Shown here: one piece after another, positions 41,406 to 51,370 of the stretch
How the letters are laid out: each line of letters begins with the position of its first letter
Position numbering within the stretch: the first letter of the stretch is position 1
From: Clostridia bacterium UC5.1-2E3
GTDB lineage: Bacteria; Bacillota; Clostridia; Lachnospirales; Lachnospiraceae
Direction: 5' to 3'
Length of the DNA stretch: 52,002 nucleotides
Assembly (NCBI GenBank): GCA_001304875.1
Contig: BBZO01000027.1
Coordinates: 1-52,002, forward strand
Made by a program: the position numbers and the translations under genes
The notes under the pieces: model-generated
The model's database searches: none
What the model was told of the DNA's origin: nothing
The model's input: only the letters and a program-made list of their open reading frames with translations

Positions 41406-42758
41406 ATGAGCAAGTATGTTGACAGAGTTCTTGCAGAACTCAAAGAGAAGAACGCCAACGAGCCGGAGTTCCTTCAGACCGCTGAGGAAGTATTATCCTC
41501 TCTTGGCCCGGTTGTAGACGCACATCCGGAGTACGAGAAGGTTGCTCTGCTTGAGAGAATGGTAGAGCCGGAGAGAACCATCGAGTTCCGTGTACCGTGG
41601 GTTGACGATGAGGGTCAGGTGCATGTAAACCGCGGCTACCGCGTACAGTTCAACGGCGCGATTGGACCGTACAAGGGCGGCTTACGTTTTGCTCCTTCCG
41701 TAAACCTTTCTATCATGAAGTTCTTAGGCTTCGAGCAGACTTTCAAAAACAGCCTTACCACCCTTCCGATGGGCGGCGCTAAGGGCGGTTCCGATTTCGA
41801 TCCGAACGGTAAGAGCGATGCTGAGGTTATGAGATTCTGCCAGTCCTTTATGACCGAGTTATACCGTCACATTGGTCCCGACGTTGATATCCCGGCTGGT
41901 GACCTGGGTGTTGGCGCTCGTGAGATCGGCTACATGTACGGCCAGTACAGAAAGATCAGAGGCGCGTTCGAGAACGGCACCATCACCGGTAAGGGAATGT
42001 CCTTCGGCGGTTCCTTAATCCGTCCCGAGGCTACCGGTTACGGCGCAGTTTACTATGTAGAAGCTGTTATGAAGCATGAGAATGATACTCTTGCAGGCAA
42101 GACCGTTGCACTTGCCGGTTTCGGTAACGTTGCATGGGGCGCTGCTAAGAAGTTAGCAGAGTTAGGCGCTAAGGCCGTTACTCTTTCCGGTCCTGACGGA
42201 TACATCTACGATCCGGACGGCGTTGTAACCGAGGAGAAGATCAACTACATGCTTGAGATGAGAGCATCCGGCCGCAACAAAGTTCAGGACTACGCAGACA
42301 AGTTCGGCGTACAGTTCTTCCCGGGCGAGAAGCCGTGGGGCCAGAAGGTTGACATCGTTATGCCTTGCGCAACCCAGAATGATGTTGACATGGAGCAGGC
42401 TAAGAAGATCGTTGCCAACGGCATCAAGTACTACATCGAGGTAGCTAACATGCCCACCACCAACGAGGCTCTGAAGTACCTTATGGAGCAGCCGAACATG
42501 GTAGTAGCTCCTTCCAAGGCTGTTAACGCAGGCGGCGTTCTTGTTTCCGGTCTCGAGATGAGCCAGAACAGCGAGAGATACTCCTGGACAGCAGAGGAAG
42601 TTGACACCAAGTTACATCAGATCATGACCGGTATCCATGACGGTTCCGCAGCAGCTGCTGAGAAGTACGGCTTAGGCTACAACCTGGTTGCAGGCGCTAA
42701 CATCGTTGGCTTCCAGAAGGTTGCAGACGCTATGATGGCTCAGGGTATCTGCTGGTAA
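41406..42758 (+). CDS. gdhA: Glutamate dehydrogenase (hexameric)
   Basis: This 450-residue enzyme interconverts glutamate and 2-oxoglutarate plus ammonia. The substrate site has GPYKGGLRFAPSVN, LPMGGAKGGSDFDPNGKS (catalytic Lys) and PAGDLGVGAREIGYMYGQ (catalytic Asp); the coenzyme domain has VALAGFGNVAWGAAKKL. From memory it is very similar over its full length to the structurally studied NAD-dependent enzyme of [Clostridium] symbiosum, which is the strongest taxonomic hint here. GGAGGT precedes the ATG and the frame is intact. With gltS it forms a glutamate uptake and catabolism unit. Confidence 0.98.
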   Translation: MSKYVDRVLAELKEKNANEPEFLQTAEEVLSSLGPVVDAHPEYEKVALLERMVEPERTIEFRVPWVDDEGQVHVNRGYRVQFNGAIGPYKGGLRFAPSVNLSIMKFLGFEQTFKNSLTTLPMGGAKGGSDFDPNGKSDAEVMRFCQSFMTELYRHIGPDVDIPAGDLGVGAREIGYMYGQYRKIRGAFENGTITGKGMSFGGSLIRPEATGYGAVYYVEAVMKHENDTLAGKTVALAGFGNVAWGAAKKLAELGAKAVTLSGPDGYIYDPDGVVTEEKINYMLEMRASGRNKVQDYADKFGVQFFPGEKPWGQKVDIVMPCATQNDVDMEQAKKIVANGIKYYIEVANMPTTNEALKYLMEQPNMVVAPSKAVNAGGVLVSGLEMSQNSERYSWTAEEVDTKLHQIMTGIHDGSAAAAEKYGLGYNLVAGANIVGFQKVADAMMAQGICW

Positions 42759-42797
42759 TTTGAAACACAATTACATAATGTAGTTATCTGACAAAGC

Positions 42798-42836
42798 AGG
42801 GCTGCTGCATTAAGTGTATTCTTAAGCAGCAGCCCT
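42798..42836 (+). terminator. Probable terminator after gdhA
   Basis: AGGGCTGCTGC (42798-42808) pairs perfectly with GCAGCAGCCCT (42826-42836). The T-run is poor (TGTTG), so read-through into the next gene is possible. Confidence 0.6.
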
Positions 42837-42881
42837 TGTTGATAAGGCGCGAAATGCGCGAGTGTGAAAGGAGTAATTATT

Positions 42882-43826
42882 ATGAATTGTCTTATCATCG
42901 ACAAAGTGTACGCTGGTATCGCCGAGGAGCTTGGCAAATCCATGAACGTGAAGACTGCAGCGAACCTGCCGTCCACCAAGGAGCAGCTCTTAGCTGAGAT
43001 CGCCGACGTTGACGTGCTGATCATGCGTGTGGATCCGAAGATCGACAAGGAGATCCTGGATGCCGCCAAGAACCTTAAGGTAATCGGCGTATGCTCCGTT
43101 GGATTAAACCACATCGATATGGAGTACGCAAAGGAGAAGGGCATCCAGATCTTCAACGCTCCGGGCCTCAACGCAAACGCAGTGGCAGAGCTCACGATCT
43201 CCAAGATGCTTGACATTTCCCGCGGAACCATGACCGCCAACTACGATGTTAAGGTAAAACACGAGTGGGACAAGTACAAATTCGTTGGCCGTGAGCTTCG
43301 CGGCAAGACCCTGGGCGTGATGGGCTTCGGCCGTATCGGACGCCGCGTGGGTGAGCTGGGACGCGCCTTCGGCATGAACATCGTCGCATACGATCCCTAC
43401 TTAAAGCCCGAGGACTTTGAGAAGGAGAACGCAGTTGGTATGGGCGTTGAGGAGCTGTTAAAGGTTTCCGATTTCGTTTCCATCCATGTTCCGCTGACCG
43501 ACGAGACCAAGAACCTGTTCAACGCGAAATCCCTCGAGGGCATGAAGGACGACGCAGTGGTTCTCAACATGAGCCGCGGCGGCATCGTGAACGAGAAGGA
43601 TATGTACGAGGCTCTTAAGGCCGGCAAGATCGGAGGCTACGCCACCGACGTTATGGAGAACGAGCTGGCTGGCAGCGGCTTAACCGGCAACGACACCTTC
43701 GCAAGCCCGCTGTTCGAGTGCGACAACTTCATCGTTTCCCCGCACATCGGCGCTCAGTCCGTGGATGCTTCCAAGGACATCGGCCTTCACATCATTTCCA
43801 AGGTGAAAGAGGCTATGGGGCTGTAA
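42882..43826 (+). CDS. D-isomer specific 2-hydroxyacid dehydrogenase
   Basis: ATG at 42882 after AAAGGAG gives 314 residues; an upstream in-frame GTG includes the ribosome site itself. The NAD-binding motif is GVMGFGRIGRRVGELGRAFG near residues 145-165, followed by HVPLTDETKNLFN, LNMSRGGIVNEKDMYEALKAGKIGGYATDV (catalytic Arg region) and SPHIGAQSVDASKDIG (catalytic His). It is closest in feel to the SerA/phosphoglycerate-dehydrogenase-like group without an ACT domain. Placed after gdhA, it could reduce 2-oxoglutarate to 2-hydroxyglutarate, but it does not look like the characterised HgdH, and the substrate is open. Confidence 0.88.
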   Translation: MNCLIIDKVYAGIAEELGKSMNVKTAANLPSTKEQLLAEIADVDVLIMRVDPKIDKEILDAAKNLKVIGVCSVGLNHIDMEYAKEKGIQIFNAPGLNANAVAELTISKMLDISRGTMTANYDVKVKHEWDKYKFVGRELRGKTLGVMGFGRIGRRVGELGRAFGMNIVAYDPYLKPEDFEKENAVGMGVEELLKVSDFVSIHVPLTDETKNLFNAKSLEGMKDDAVVLNMSRGGIVNEKDMYEALKAGKIGGYATDVMENELAGSGLTGNDTFASPLFECDNFIVSPHIGAQSVDASKDIGLHIISKVKEAMGL

Positions 43827-43841
43827 TTGCAGCGCTAATAT

Positions 43842-43891
43842 GCGCAGGAGATCTGTTCTTTAATAGAGAAGGGCAGACTCCTGCGCTTTTT
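43842..43891 (+). terminator. Rho-independent terminator
   Basis: GCGCAGGAG (43842-43850) pairs with CTCCTGCGC (43878-43886), with further CTG/CAG pairing inside, and TTTTT follows. Confidence 0.85.
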
Positions 43892-43913
43892 AATTGGGGA
43901 AGGAGGGGTACGG

Positions 43914-44498
43914 GTGAGAAAAAGAGGACTGTGCCTTTTCGTTTCTTGTATGCTTCTCACTGCCTGCCAGAATGCGGGGGATACATCTGAGACTTTTGAA
44001 GAACATGCCTATGAAGCCAACACGGAATATGATTCTGTGGAGGAATTTTTAGAAGATTCCAATGAAACTATGTTTGTATTGGGAAATAAAACCAGACAGA
44101 AAAATATTGCTGCGGATGCAAACGCAGGTATGCAGCTGTATGTGGAGGACACAGGAGTTACGGTTGGAGAGGTGTATGCCTCGGTGACGTATGAATGTGA
44201 GGTAGGAGAGGACAGGTTTAAAGTGAATCTGGCGACCTATAACTATTCAGATGGGGAAGGGAGTATGCAGTATATTATCGATAATAATTCAGATGCTTTC
44301 TCCGAAGAAGAAATCGGGGGGCGCACGGTTTATTACTGTCCGGGAACCGATATTGAAGAATATAATTGTTATCTTATGGTATGGGAAGGAAAAATGTTTG
44401 TCTTAAACATTGAGAAGGGCTATGATTCGTATGTGGAAATGATCATGCTTATATCGAATAATAGGCCGGGCCGGGATGACGAAATGATTGGATTGTGA
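43914..44498 (+). CDS. Small exported lipoprotein, unknown function
   Basis: GTG start after GGAGGGG gives 194 residues. The N-terminus MRKRGLCLFVSCMLLTACQN is a lipoprotein signal with LTAC as lipobox, so the mature protein should be lipid-anchored at the outer face of the membrane. The rest is acidic, with beta-rich character (VGEDRFKVNLATYNYSDGEG, YYCPGTDIEEYNCYLMVWEGKMFVLNIEKG), and I do not recognise a family. The gene is AT-richer than its neighbours, suggesting separate acquisition. It is isolated between a terminator and a degenerate region. Confidence 0.75.
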   Translation: MRKRGLCLFVSCMLLTACQNAGDTSETFEEHAYEANTEYDSVEEFLEDSNETMFVLGNKTRQKNIAADANAGMQLYVEDTGVTVGEVYASVTYECEVGEDRFKVNLATYNYSDGEGSMQYIIDNNSDAFSEEEIGGRTVYYCPGTDIEEYNCYLMVWEGKMFVLNIEKGYDSYVEMIMLISNNRPGRDDEMIGL

Positions 44499-44548
44499 TA
44501 TGATTAGAAAAAGACAGGATCCTGGTTGTACGGCTGCTTTCTTTCAAC

Positions 44549-44638
44549 TACGGGTTCCACTTAAAAGCTTTACACAGCCAGTTAATGAGCCTGGCGGACG
44601 AGAGAATGTATGAGGAAAAGAGAAAACGGAGAAAATAG
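44549..44638 (+). pseudogene. Remnant of a GGDEF-domain C-terminus
   Basis: A short open stretch ends at the TAG 44636-44638 and translates to ...LMSLADERMYEEKRKRRK. This resembles the last helix of diguanylate cyclase GGDEF domains (LADxRMYxxK). No start, ribosome site or catalytic loop is upstream, so it is probably what is left of a deleted gene. The rest of the 44499-44721 gap shows nothing more. Confidence 0.45.
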
Positions 44639-44721
44639 GGAATATTTTTTATAAAAAGGTATAGAAATATTAGGTAGGATATGGTTAAATAGTAATAAAT
44701 GCATAAAGGAGGAAACGTATT

Positions 44722-45631
44722 ATGGCAGAGGAGACAAAAGTAGAGACGATGGAGGATTACGCCGCCGAGCTGGAGGCGTCCTTTAAGAAGGTCCGCACGG
44801 GCGACAATCTGACAGGCGTCATTATCGACGTGACAGACGAGAAGATCGTTGTGGACCTCAAATATTACGCGGAGGGAATCATCCTCAAAGAGGACATCAA
44901 CGCCGACCCGGATTACAGCCTGAAAGAGGAGTATCACGTGGGCGACGAGATCACCGCCACGGTGGTGAAGACCGACGACGGCGAGGGCAACATCCTTCTG
45001 TCCTTAAAGCAGGCGAAGGAGGAGTCCGCCTGGGAGAAGTTAGAGCGCATGATGGAGGAGCGCACGGTTCTGGAGGTGAAGATCGCCGAGGTCGTGAAGA
45101 GCGGCGTGGTGGCATACGTGGACGGCATCCGCGGGTTTATCCCGGCATCCAAGCTGTCCGACGGATATGTGGAGGATCTGGAGACCTTCAATGGCAAGAC
45201 CATCGGCGTGACCGTCATCACCGCCGACAAGGAGCACAAAAACTGGTGCTCTCCGGCCGCGAGGTGGCGAGACAGAAGAGGAAAGAGGAGAAGAACGCGC
45301 GCATCGCCAAGTGCGAGGTGGGCGCTGTCATGGAGGGCACCGTGGATTCCATCATGCCCTACGGAGCATTTATCGAGCTGGAGAACGGCCTTTCCGGTCT
45401 GCTTCACGTGTCCCGCATCAGCAAGCAGCGCATCAAGCACCCCAGCGTGGTGCTCAAGGAGGGCCAGAAGGTCACCGTGAAGATCATTCCACGGAGAACA
45501 ACAAGATAAGCCTCAGCATGAAGGATCTGGCGGAGGAGCCGGAGACCGAGACGGAGGTGTTTGATTACAAGGAGACGGGAGCTGCGACCACCGGTCTCGG
45601 CGCTCTCTTAAAGGGAATCAAACTGAATTAA
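44722..45631 (+). CDS. S1 RNA-binding domain protein (ribosomal protein S1-like, two frame breaks)
   Basis: The repaired length is 303 residues. There are three S1 repeats: TGVIIDVTDEKIVVDLKYYAEGII (from about residue 28), LEVKIAEVVKSGVVAYVDGIRGFIPASKL (about 115) and MEGTVDSIMPYGAFIELENGLSGLLHVSRIS (about 202). This short form is common in Clostridia where the full six-repeat S1 is absent. It may help mRNA binding to the ribosome. Breaks lie near 45240 (A5 for A6 in CACAAAAAACTG) and 45490 (one T lost in ATCATTTCC). AGGAGG precedes the ATG. Confidence 0.88.
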
Positions 45632-45661
45632 AGCAGTAAATGACAGGGGAGGGATAAGGAG

Positions 45662-46293
45662 TTGAATATCCCCAAAAGCTACGATCAGGTGGATCAGTGG
45701 AAGTCCGTCATGTTCCTATACAAGTCGGCTCTGAGTGCCATCAACACAAAGATTGAGATACTGAACAACGAGTTTGTCCATGTCTACAACTATAATCCCA
45801 TCGAGCACGTCAAGTCGCGGCTTAAGACGCCGGAGAGCATCGTTAAGAAGTTAAAGAGCGACGGCAGGGAAGTTTCCATTGAGAACATGATCGAGTATCT
45901 GAATGACATTGCCGGCATCCGCATCATCTGCTCCTTCACGTCCGACATCTACCAGATTGCGGATATGATCGCGAAGCAGAGCGATGTGACGGTGCTGAAC
46001 ATCAAGGACTACATCAAGTACCCGAAGCCCAACGGCTACAAGAGCTATCACATGGTGGTGACCATTCCCATCTATCTGACAGACGGGCCGGTGGAGACCA
46101 AGGTGGAGATCCAGATCCGCACGGTCGCCATGGATTTCTGGGCGAGTCTGGAGCACAAGCTCTATTACAAATATGAGGCAACGCCCCGGATTATCTGGAG
46201 GCGGAGCTTAAGGCCTGCGCCGACGTGGTGGATATGCTGGACGCGAAGATGTACTCATTAAACCAGGCGCTTCAGGAGGCCGCGGAAAATTAA
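45662..46293 (+). CDS. relQ: Small alarmone synthetase, RelQ/YjbM-like GTP pyrophosphokinase (one frame break)
   Basis: The repaired length is 210 residues, typical of single-domain RelQ-type enzymes. The synthetase motifs are RLKTPESIVKKL, MIEYLNDIAGIRIICSF, YPKPNGYKSYHMVV and VEIQIRTVAMDFWASLEHKLYYKY. The C-terminal helix follows the repaired GNAPDYLEAELKACADVVDML, the extension by which RelQ proteins form tetramers. Start is a TTG after GGGGAGGG. The break is near 46173 (GAGGCAAC for GAGGGCAAC). It makes (p)ppGpp and has no hydrolase domain. Confidence 0.93.
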
Positions 46294-46298
46294 AGCAT

Positions 46299-46327
46299 GG
46301 AGTGCCGTTTTTGGCGGCACTCCTTTT
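46299..46327 (+). terminator. Rho-independent terminator after relQ
   Basis: GGAGTGCCG (46299-46307) pairs with CGGCACTCC (46315-46323), followed by TTTT. Confidence 0.85.
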
Positions 46328-46342
46328 GGTATGTAAGGTACG

Positions 46343-48142
46343 ATGACGAGATTTTACAGATATACGTTCAGGATGATAAAACTGAATATGGGAAATGTCC
46401 TGGCGTTCGAGCTTTTATACCGGGCGCTGGTCTTTCCGCTGATGCTCTGGAGCGCGGACCGGGCGGCGGCGCTGGCGCTCAGACTTTCGGGCTACAGCTA
46501 TGTGACTGTGGGAAACCTGGCCGGCTTTCTCCTGCATCCGGGGACGATCCTGGTGCTTCTGGGGATGGCGGTGTTCGCGGTGCTTCTGACCTCCCTGGAG
46601 GCGGCCTGCCTTCTGGAGGTGTTCCAGGCGTCCGCTTACTACCGGCGGGAAGGGGCGCTCAGGGTATTGCTCGGCGGATTCCTGCGGCTTGCGGCTGAGC
46701 TGCGGCGGAAAAACATCGGCCTTCTGCTGGCGGTATCTGTTCATGGCCTGTTTATCAATGCGTTTATGATTGTTCAGCTGGTGCGGCAGATTAAGCCGCT
46801 TAATTTTGTGCTGGACGGCATGGCGCACGAGCCCAGGGCCCAGCTTGCGCTGGCAGCAGTGATTTTCGCGCTTGTGCTGGCGGCGGTTCCCTCGACGTTT
46901 ATCGTGTTCACCTGCATGGTGGAACAGAAAAATTTTTTCGATGGGATGGAGAGAAGCTTTGAGCTCTACCGGAAGCGTCCGCTCAGGACGCTGGCCATGC
47001 TGGTGAGTGTGAATCTGCTGGCGGCGCTTCTGACCGCGGCGTTTTATTTTCTGTCGGTGGTCATCGCGGCCGTGTTCGCCGTGGTGTTCGTGGACCGCGG
47101 GCTGGAGCTGGTGCTTCTTCTGAAGCTCAAGAGAAATCTGGTGCTGGCCTCCATCTGGGTGGGAAGCGCCCTGGCCATGATGGGAAATTACGGCGCGCTG
47201 ACGGTGATTTACCACAGGCGGACGGCCAGGGAGCGGCAGAATGCCTGGGAGTTTGATTTTCCCACCGGCCGGCTGCTGAACCGGAAATATCTTCTGGGCG
47301 GCCTGGCCGTGGTGACGGGGCTCTGCATGACCCTGGCCTGGGACGCCTTCAGAAACGGTCTCTCCATGGACGACGGCGGCTGGTCGGAGATTGCCGTCAC
47401 CGCCCACCGGGGCAGCTCCAAGGACGCGCCGGAGAATACCATGGCGGCTCTTGAGACCGCGGTGGAGCAGATGGCGGACAGCGTGGAGGTGGACGTGCAG
47501 GAGACGCGGGACGGGGTGCTGGTTCTGGCCCACGACAGCAGCCTCAGGCGCACCACCGGGAGAAACGGGCGGCTGGCAGATTTGGACTATGCGGAGCTGG
47601 CCCAGCTGGACGCGGGTTCCTGGTTTTCCAAAGAGTACGCCGGAGAGCAGGTCCCGACGCTTCAGGAGGCCGTGGAGTTCTGTAAAGGACGCATTTTTAT
47701 GAATATCGAATTAAAATCCCTGGGGGACGGCTCCGATCTCCCGGAGCGGGTGGCTGCGCTCGTCGAGGAGAACGACATGCTGGAACAGTGCGTCATCACC
47801 AGCACCAGCCTCAGGTACCTGCGCCGGGTGAAGGAGGCGAACCCGGAGATCCGCACGGGCTATATTGTCTCGGCGGCCTACGGGGATTATTATAAAGAAG
47901 AGTATGTGGATTTTATCAGTATGCTCTCCACGTCCTTAAGCGCGCGCCTGGTGGACGCCGTGCACGGGGAAGGCAAGGCGGTGCACGCGTGGACCGTCAA
48001 TTCCAAGCCGGAGCTGCGCCGGATGCGGCAGCTGGGCGTGGACAACGTCATCACCGATTACCCGGTGTACGCCAGGGAGGTGCTCTACGAGATGGACGAG
48101 GGCACGGAGTTTCTGGAGAAGCTTCTGATGATGCTGCGGTAA
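46343..48142 (+). CDS. Membrane glycerophosphodiester phosphodiesterase
   Basis: This 599-residue protein has an N-terminal membrane region of about seven or eight helices (residues 20-330, the GPDPase membrane domain) and a C-terminal GDPD barrel. The catalytic motif is [40 protein letters not shown] near residues 352-390, with [10 protein letters not shown], the metal ligands in FMNIELKS, and [27 protein letters not shown] near the end. It should hydrolyse glycerophosphodiesters from lipids or teichoic acids outside the membrane. Frame intact; a long open frame on the opposite strand is a shadow. Confidence 0.93.
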   Translation: MTRFYRYTFRMIKLNMGNVLAFELLYRALVFPLMLWSADRAAALALRLSGYSYVTVGNLAGFLLHPGTILVLLGMAVFAVLLTSLEAACLLEVFQASAYYRREGALRVLLGGFLRLAAELRRKNIGLLLAVSVHGLFINAFMIVQLVRQIKPLNFVLDGMAHEPRAQLALAAVIFALVLAAVPSTFIVFTCMVEQKNFFDGMERSFELYRKRPLRTLAMLVSVNLLAALLTAAFYFLSVVIAAVFAVVFVDRGLELVLLLKLKRNLVLASIWVGSALAMMGNYGALTVIYHRRTARERQNAWEFDFPTGRLLNRKYLLGGLAVVTGLCMTLAWDAFRNGLSMDDGGWSEIAVTAHRGSSKDAPENTMAALETAVEQMADSVEVDVQETRDGVLVLAHDSSLRRTTGRNGRLADLDYAELAQLDAGSWFSKEYAGEQVPTLQEAVEFCKGRIFMNIELKSLGDGSDLPERVAALVEENDMLEQCVITSTSLRYLRRVKEANPEIRTGYIVSAAYGDYYKEEYVDFISMLSTSLSARLVDAVHGEGKAVHAWTVNSKPELRRMRQLGVDNVITDYPVYAREVLYEMDEGTEFLEKLLMMLR

Positions 48143-48249
48143 GAGCCGGGGCGTGCGGCCGTGCGCGGCAGAGTGCAGCGGAAGATGGCAGGACGCAGCT
48201 GGATGTGATACGTTGTGAAAAAGAAAAAGAGAAAGGTGAGAGGTACAGG

Positions 48250-48696
48250 ATGAAGATTGTGATTCAGAGAGTGAAGAACGCCAGCGTGACCGTGGATGGC
48301 CAGGTGATCGGCGAGATCGGAAAGGGATTCCTGCTTCTGGTGGGCGTCTCCCAGACGGACACCGAGGCCGTGGCGGACAAGATGGTGGATAAGATATGCA
48401 AGCTGAGGATTTTTGAGGATGAACAGGGAAAGACGAACCTCTCCCTGGCCGATGTGAAGGGCGAGCTGCTGGTGGTGAGCCAGTTCACGCTCTACGCCGA
48501 CTGCAAAAAGGGCAATCGCCCCAGCTTTATCTACGCCGGTGCCCCGGAGCTGGCCAACCGGCTCTATGAGTACGTCATCGAGCGCTGCAAAACCCGCGTG
48601 GAGAAGGTGGAGCACGGCGAGTTCGGCGCCGACATGAAGGTGGCTCTGGTAAATGATGGCCCATTTACAATCGTGCTGGATAGTGATATGTTATAA
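48250..48696 (+). CDS. dtd: D-aminoacyl-tRNA deacylase
   Basis: This 148-residue protein hydrolyses D-aminoacyl-tRNAs to keep D-amino acids out of proteins. It has [17 protein letters not shown] at the start, the active-site motif [17 protein letters not shown] near residue 78, and the Gly-Pro motif region [12 protein letters not shown] near the C-terminus. An AAAGGTGAGAGG stretch precedes the ATG. In many Firmicutes dtd follows a bifunctional rel gene; here the small synthetase relQ is two genes upstream. Confidence 0.97.
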   Translation: MKIVIQRVKNASVTVDGQVIGEIGKGFLLLVGVSQTDTEAVADKMVDKICKLRIFEDEQGKTNLSLADVKGELLVVSQFTLYADCKKGNRPSFIYAGAPELANRLYEYVIERCKTRVEKVEHGEFGADMKVALVNDGPFTIVLDSDML

Positions 48697-48720
48697 GAGA
48701 TTGCAAAGGAGAATGATACG

Positions 48721-50123
48721 ATGAATGATTTATCGCAGTTATCGGGAAAGGAGCTCCAGGAGAAGCTGACCTGGGAGGCGCCTAATATTGCTGAAAAAAC
48801 GCCGGAGCAGTTTGAGGAGGCAGCCGCATTCTGCGAGGGATACAAGCGTTTTCTGGACCGGGCGAAGACGGAGCGGGAGTTCGTGCGCGAGACCGTGAAG
48901 CTCATCGAGGCCGCCGGATACCGGGCGTTTGACCCGCAGGCACAGTATAAGGCCGGCGATAAGGTCTACGTGAACAACCGCGGCAAGGCCATGATTCTGA
49001 CCACCTTCGGGACGAAGGGGGCCGCACAGGGCGTGCGCATCAATGCAGCCCATATCGACTCCCCCAGACTGGATTTAAAGCCCAGCCCGCTCTACGAGAA
49101 GAGTGATCTGGCGCTGTTCAAGACCCATTACTATGGGGGCATCCGCAAGTACCAGTGGACCGCCACCCCGCTGGCGCTCCACGGCGTTGTGATGAAGAGG
49201 GGCGGCGGGACGGCGGAGATCTGCATTGGCGAGGATCCGGCGGATCCGGTGTTCTGTGTCAGCGACCTGCTGCCCCATCTGGCCGCGGAGCAGAACAAGC
49301 GAACCCTGGCCGAGGGCATCAAGGGCGAGGAGTTAAATGTCATCGTCGGCTCCCTGCCGTTTGCAGACGACGAGAAGCTTAAGGAGCCGGTGAAGCTGAT
49401 GGTTCTGAAGCTCTTATATGAAAAATATGGGATCACGGAGAAGGATTTCATCCGTGCCGAGATCGAGATGGTGCCGGCGGTGAAGGCCCGCGACGTAGGG
49501 CTGGACCGCAGCATGGTGGGACCTACGGCCAGGACGACCGGGTCTGCGCCTACACCGCGCTGATGGCGGAGCTGGAGGCGGAGAATCCGGAGTACACGAC
49601 GGTGACCGTGCTTGCCGACAAGGAGGAGACCGGCTCCGAGGGAAATACGGGGCTCAGCTCCGATTTCCTGCTGCACCACATCCAGTACCTGGCGCAGCTG
49701 GAGGGGGCGGACTACAAGCAGGTGCTTGCGGCTTCCGTCTGCCTGTCCTCGGATGTGAACGCGGCCTTCGACCCCACGTTCCCGCAGGTGTCGGAGGAGA
49801 GAAACAGCAGCTATTTAAACAGGGGCTGCGTGCTCACCAAGTACACCGGCGCCAGGGGGAAATCTTCCACTAACGACGCCAGCGCCGAGCTGATGGCGCG
49901 GGTCATCGATCTGTTTGAGGAGAACGGCGTCTGCTGGCAGACCGGCGAGCTGGGGGCTGTGGACGTGGGCGGCGGCGGAACCGTGGCCAAGTTTGTGGCG
50001 AAGATGAACGTGGACACCGTGGATCTGGGCGTCCCGGTGCTCTCCATGCACTCGCCCTTCGAGCTGACGGCGAAGCTGGACGTCTATCATACATACAAAG
50101 CGTATAAGGCATTTTTGCAGTAG
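48721..50123 (+). CDS. M18 family aminopeptidase (one frame break)
   Basis: The repaired length is 467 residues, the usual size of bacterial M18 aminopeptidase I. Zinc-site motifs are present: INAAHIDSPRLDLKP near residue 105, LADKEETGSEGNTGL near residue 300, and HSPFELTAKLDVYHTYKAYKAFL at the C-terminus. The frame breaks near 49527, within the conserved YGQDDRVCAYTAL segment; one base is missing before CCTACGGC. It trims neutral or acidic N-terminal residues from peptides in the cytoplasm. A 24-nt gap with AAAGGAG separates it from dtd. Confidence 0.93.
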
Positions 50124-50192
50124 ATTTTCCCGCCGTGTTATGGTATGATGTAAAAATGACGCTGCAAGACATATGAAATGAGGAGAACTGTT

Positions 50193-51310
50193 ATGAGAAG
50201 ATTTTTTAAAGCCGGTCTTGTGGGTATGTCCGTGCTGATGCTGGCGACGGGCTGCTCCAAGAAGGCAGAAACTGATACTGAGACAGGGGCCGCCAGCGCG
50301 TCCGACGCGGCGGAGACCACTGCGGAATATGTGGAGGGCGAGCTCAAGTCCTTAGGCGAGTACAAGGGGCTGTCCGTGGAGATCGTCGAGGTTCCGGAGA
50401 TCACCGACGCCGATGTGGAGGCGCAGATCCAGTTTAACCTGGCGGCCAACCCGGAGGAGGAGGTCGTGACGGACCGCGGCGCTGAGGACGGCGATACGGT
50501 GAATATTGATTTTAAGGGCTACAAGGACGGCGTGGCATTTGACGGCGGCGAGGCCGCAGGGTACGATCTGGTTCTGGGCTCCGGCTCCTTCATCGAGGGC
50601 TTCGAGGAGGGACTCATCGGCGTGAAGGCGGGAGATGAGAAGGAGTTAAACCTCACGTTCCCCGAGGACTACATGTCCGCGGACCTGGCCGGCGCGACGT
50701 GGTGTTTGAGGTCACGGTCAACGAGGTGAAGGTTCAGAAGGACGCGGAGTTAAACGACGAGTTTGTAAAGCGCGTCTCTGACAAATCGGCCACCGTTGAG
50801 GAGTACAGACAGGAGATCCGCGAGGAGCTTGAGGCCATCCGTGAGATGAGCATTGAGAACTATATCAGCAACCAGATCATGGCGCAGCTGGTGGAGACCT
50901 CCGACATCGTGTGCGGAAGCGACGATCTGGAGGCGGCATTTGCCACGCAGAAGGCGAACTTTGAGAGCCAGATCATGTCCGTGGGAGGAGATATGGAAAC
51001 ATACCTCACCTGGATGGGGCTGACCCAGGAGGAGTACGAGGAGAAGCTCATGATTGCCGCCGAGAATGCGGTGAAGCAGGAAATGATCATCGACGAGATC
51101 ATCGCCCGCGAGGGCATCGAGGCGGACGACGCGGCCCGCGAGAAGGTGGCTTTCATGTACGATGAGACCGTGGATTCTCTGACGGCCGTCATCGGCGAGA
51201 ACATGATGGACAAGATGGCCGCCATGCAGAATGCGCTGGAGTTCCTCTGCGAGAACGCCGAGGTGACTGTGGTGGAGACGACCGCGGCCGCTGAAGCTGA
51301 GGCAGAATAG
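50193..51310 (+). CDS. Exported trigger-factor-like peptidyl-prolyl isomerase lipoprotein (one frame break)
   Basis: The ATG at 50193 follows AGGAGA with good spacing. The repaired length is 372 residues. A lipoprotein signal (RRFFKAGLVGMSVLMLATGCSKK, lipobox ATGC) replaces the ribosome-binding N-domain of trigger factor. The FKBP-type domain (about residues 100-190) has GDTVNIDFKGYKDGVAFDGG, LGSGSFIEGFEEGLIGVKAGDEKELNLTFPEDY. The trigger-factor C-terminal chaperone region of long helices follows, and the tail ends in an Ala/Glu stretch. It should act as a foldase on the outer face of the membrane. The break is near 50696 (GCGACGTGG for GCGGACGTGG). Confidence 0.9.
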
Positions 51311-51370
51311 TCCGGAGCGGGAACACGCATTTTATAAAAAGAGACAAATGAAAAAAGGGGGATGCACAGG

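Noticed and set aside
42882..43826. Naming this gene hgdH (2-hydroxyglutarate dehydrogenase)
   Set aside because: Context fits, but the sequence does not resemble the characterised HgdH as I remember it and looks more SerA-like.
46415..47533. Long open frame on the minus strand (372 codons) inside the GDPD gene
   Set aside because: It is a shadow of a conserved plus-strand gene and its translation is rich in His/Gln/Arg with no family pattern.
51311..51370. Purine riboswitch before xpt
   Set aside because: The 60-nt gap has no conserved purine-riboswitch core or paired loops.
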